DNA of 64,000 nucleotides from Physcomitrium patens (Eukaryota > Streptophyta > Bryopsida > Funariales > Funariaceae). Below the pieces are notes generated by a model, which ran no database searches, was not told the origin of the DNA, and saw nothing but the letters and a program-made list of their open reading frames with translations. Positions 62,291 to 64,000 of the stretch are shown here, piece by piece. The stretch covers positions 7,880,063-7,944,062 of the forward strand of contig NC_037255.1 in NCBI RefSeq assembly GCF_000002425.4, in the 5' to 3' direction. How positions within the stretch are numbered: position 1 is the stretch's first letter; every line of letters starts with the position of its first letter. The position numbers were made by a program, and so were the translations under genes.

Positions 62291-64000
62291 CGCTATCGTT
62301 TTTTGGGGGAGTTGGGTGCCAGCAATTGCTTGGTTCGGGTTTTGGGTGCAATTGTTCGCATCCGCACCGAGAGCGTTGTAGGCCGCGCATTGAGCTCCAG
62401 GGCGTGTTTTTCGGTGATTCGGGAACCCTCGGGGGATACCCACCAGGTATATTTTGCTGCGGCTTGGTGAGATTGAGCGAACGAGCGTGGGTAGTCGCGA
62501 GGCGGCTTGAGTATGCGTGTGCGTGTGGGGTACGTCTAAGGAATTACACAATTGGGGTACAAGGCATTGACCTTCTTTCTGTCTTGATCGTGGTATAGGT
62601 GTAGACTTTTGGTGGATTTGGGGACCGGTTTCATTGGCATCGTATCAGTTTCGCTGCTCGTATGGAGTATGGTTTCGGCCTTTGCGCGCGCTTAGAATCA
62701 ATTGTGAAAAGAGGGCATGGTGTCACACATGGGGTTGATTTGCGGTGTAGCATAGGCATCTGCCCATTCACCTCCTTCTTTTTCTTCTTGGGGTTAAGGC
62801 TCTAAAGGCAATGCTGTTTCTTATCTGAACAGTTCTTGATAGGTACCGACAGCCATGTTTATAAGTTCACAGGAACTGCGTTGTGTTTAGTCTCCGTAGC
62901 CCGCATCATCATGTTCCAGGTTTTATTACACCGACTGTTGTGTAGTCTGGAAATTGCATGGTTTCTCTACCTCAATTATGTTCCCATTTTTACCCTGGGC
63001 ATTGCATTCGAATTCCATGGAAAAGTGATGCGCGAGAGTGGTTGGTAGAGGTGATGATCGTTTCTTTTCTGAGAGAGACATGGCAGAACTATTCGAGCTT
63101 GGCTGAACTTAGCTGCATGCCTTCGACCTAGCAAACCTGATGAATGATCAGGTCAAGTTCATTAGGTTTAAGGGTGCACCAGTTCTAGCAGTATAGGTTC
63201 AATTCATATTTTCAAGTCGATCATGGTATCCGAAAGGGTTTAGCTACTCGTACGGTGGATATATTAGTATTAATATTAATATTATTTCACGTTTTATGAG
63301 CTCGAGCTGATTTTAGTAGTAGTGGTAGGAGTTAAAAACCTTGTAATTTATTACCCTCTTTTTAGATACAACCTTATTGGTCCTAAAGTCAAGCATCAGA
63401 TTGTGGTTAAGGGAAATTGAAGATTGCTGTTACAAAGATGTTTTGTTAATCATTAATCAGTACGCAGAGTACAAGTACCAAATAGATGGTTCTACCTTTT
63501 TTAGGTCATTATGTGAGTATGTCTGTTACCGTTGTGCTTTATTGAACAGCATTAAGATGCTTATCTGGCTCGAATGGCCGTATATGGAGGTTTTTTTAGC
63601 CGCCATAGGGATAGGTCAATCTCCATGAGGTTTGACATGAGATCATCTGAATAGTCTGTTTGTAGAGTAGTAGCAGGAACTCAATAAGGGACTTGTATCA
63701 TTCCACATGCCAATATTCTTTTTATGTCTTCTATTACCTACTTCTAGGGGATTGCATCCCACACAATTGAAGTTTGGGGGTCCAGAGCAGAATAAGCGGG
63801 CATTGTACAAATTTATGTTGCTTAATATTTGCATGAACAGATCATAGATTAAAGCTCCTTCGTCTTGCTACAATGAATTTTCGTTTCCAACCAGTTAAAT
63901 ATTTTTCAGCTACTAGCATCAAGAAGACCTGAAATGATCTTTGGACTTAATTCTGTATTCAATATTTCTTTCCCTCATCCATTTTCAATCTCCTTCGTTT
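62291..64000 (+). other. Probable 5' leader (with intron) of a plus-strand gene beyond the right edge
   Basis: G/T-rich leader-type sequence with a splice-donor-like CCACCAG|GTATAT near 62440-62450. The part at 62322-62422 resembles the AC19 leader. No coding exon with recognisable protein is seen up to the window end, so the start codon probably lies outside. Confidence 0.35.

Noticed and set aside
61394-62470. 358-codon plus-strand open frame and the overlapping minus-strand frames
   Set aside because: Composition is simple-sequence DNA (GA, CATC, CCCT, T runs), giving Pro/Ser/Phe/Leu runs. No domain, and frames are open on both strands for the same reason.

Overview
The window is nuclear DNA from a land plant, most likely a moss such as Physcomitrium or a relative. 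The evidence is intron-rich genes with GT-AG borders, plastid transit-like N-termini, plant-only families (glucan water dikinase, plastid FtsZ, a PTF2/BRF-like TFIIB factor), long G/T-rich 5' leaders, and gene islands separated by very AT-rich, repeat-filled DNA with many (AT)n and (GA)n tracts. The moss placement is inference from style; no species was confirmed.

Layout: 1-4130 (minus) holds most of a TFIIB-family factor running off the left edge. 7249-9368 (plus) is a four-exon plastid FtsZ. 9.4-34 kb is a repeat-dominated block with two copies of a >3 kb repeat (about 10.43-13.65 and 28.95-33.82 kb), the second carrying four head-to-tail copies of a 479-bp unit; a long imperfect inverted repeat (14.72-17.69 kb) and a second copy of its left arm (24.65-26.33 kb); and the decayed start of a Mutator-like transposase (23.66-24.28 kb, minus). 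35.56-36.50 kb (plus) is a small three-exon gene for a 136-residue helical protein of unknown function. 38.98-39.91 kb (plus) encodes the RNA polymerase I/III subunit AC19. 40.62-43.64 kb (minus) is one seven-exon gene joining a dienelactone hydrolase domain to sirohydrochlorin ferrochelatase (SirB). 46.11-57.56 kb (plus) is a complete 32-exon glucan water dikinase of 1426 residues. 58.36-59.38 kb (minus) is a plastid-type GNAT acetyltransferase. The right end, from about 61.4 kb, looks like the promoter and leader of a plus-strand gene starting beyond the window.

The strongest observation is the DLH-SirB fusion. The seven exons join in frame, the DLH catalytic residues (C195, D243, H275) and the SirB metal-site histidines are present, and the SirB half has no start codon of its own before its active site. 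Its only evident plastid targeting is the transit peptide ahead of the DLH domain. FtsZ (plastid division), SirB (siroheme for nitrite and sulfite reduction), GWD (starch phosphorylation) and the GNAT are all predicted plastid proteins. They have separate promoters and nothing shows that they work as a unit.

Exon borders were placed by hand from splice consensus plus frame continuity. For FtsZ, AC19, DLH-SirB, GWD, the GNAT and the small helical protein the exon lengths sum to whole codons. The 3' part of the TFIIB-like gene is unresolved.
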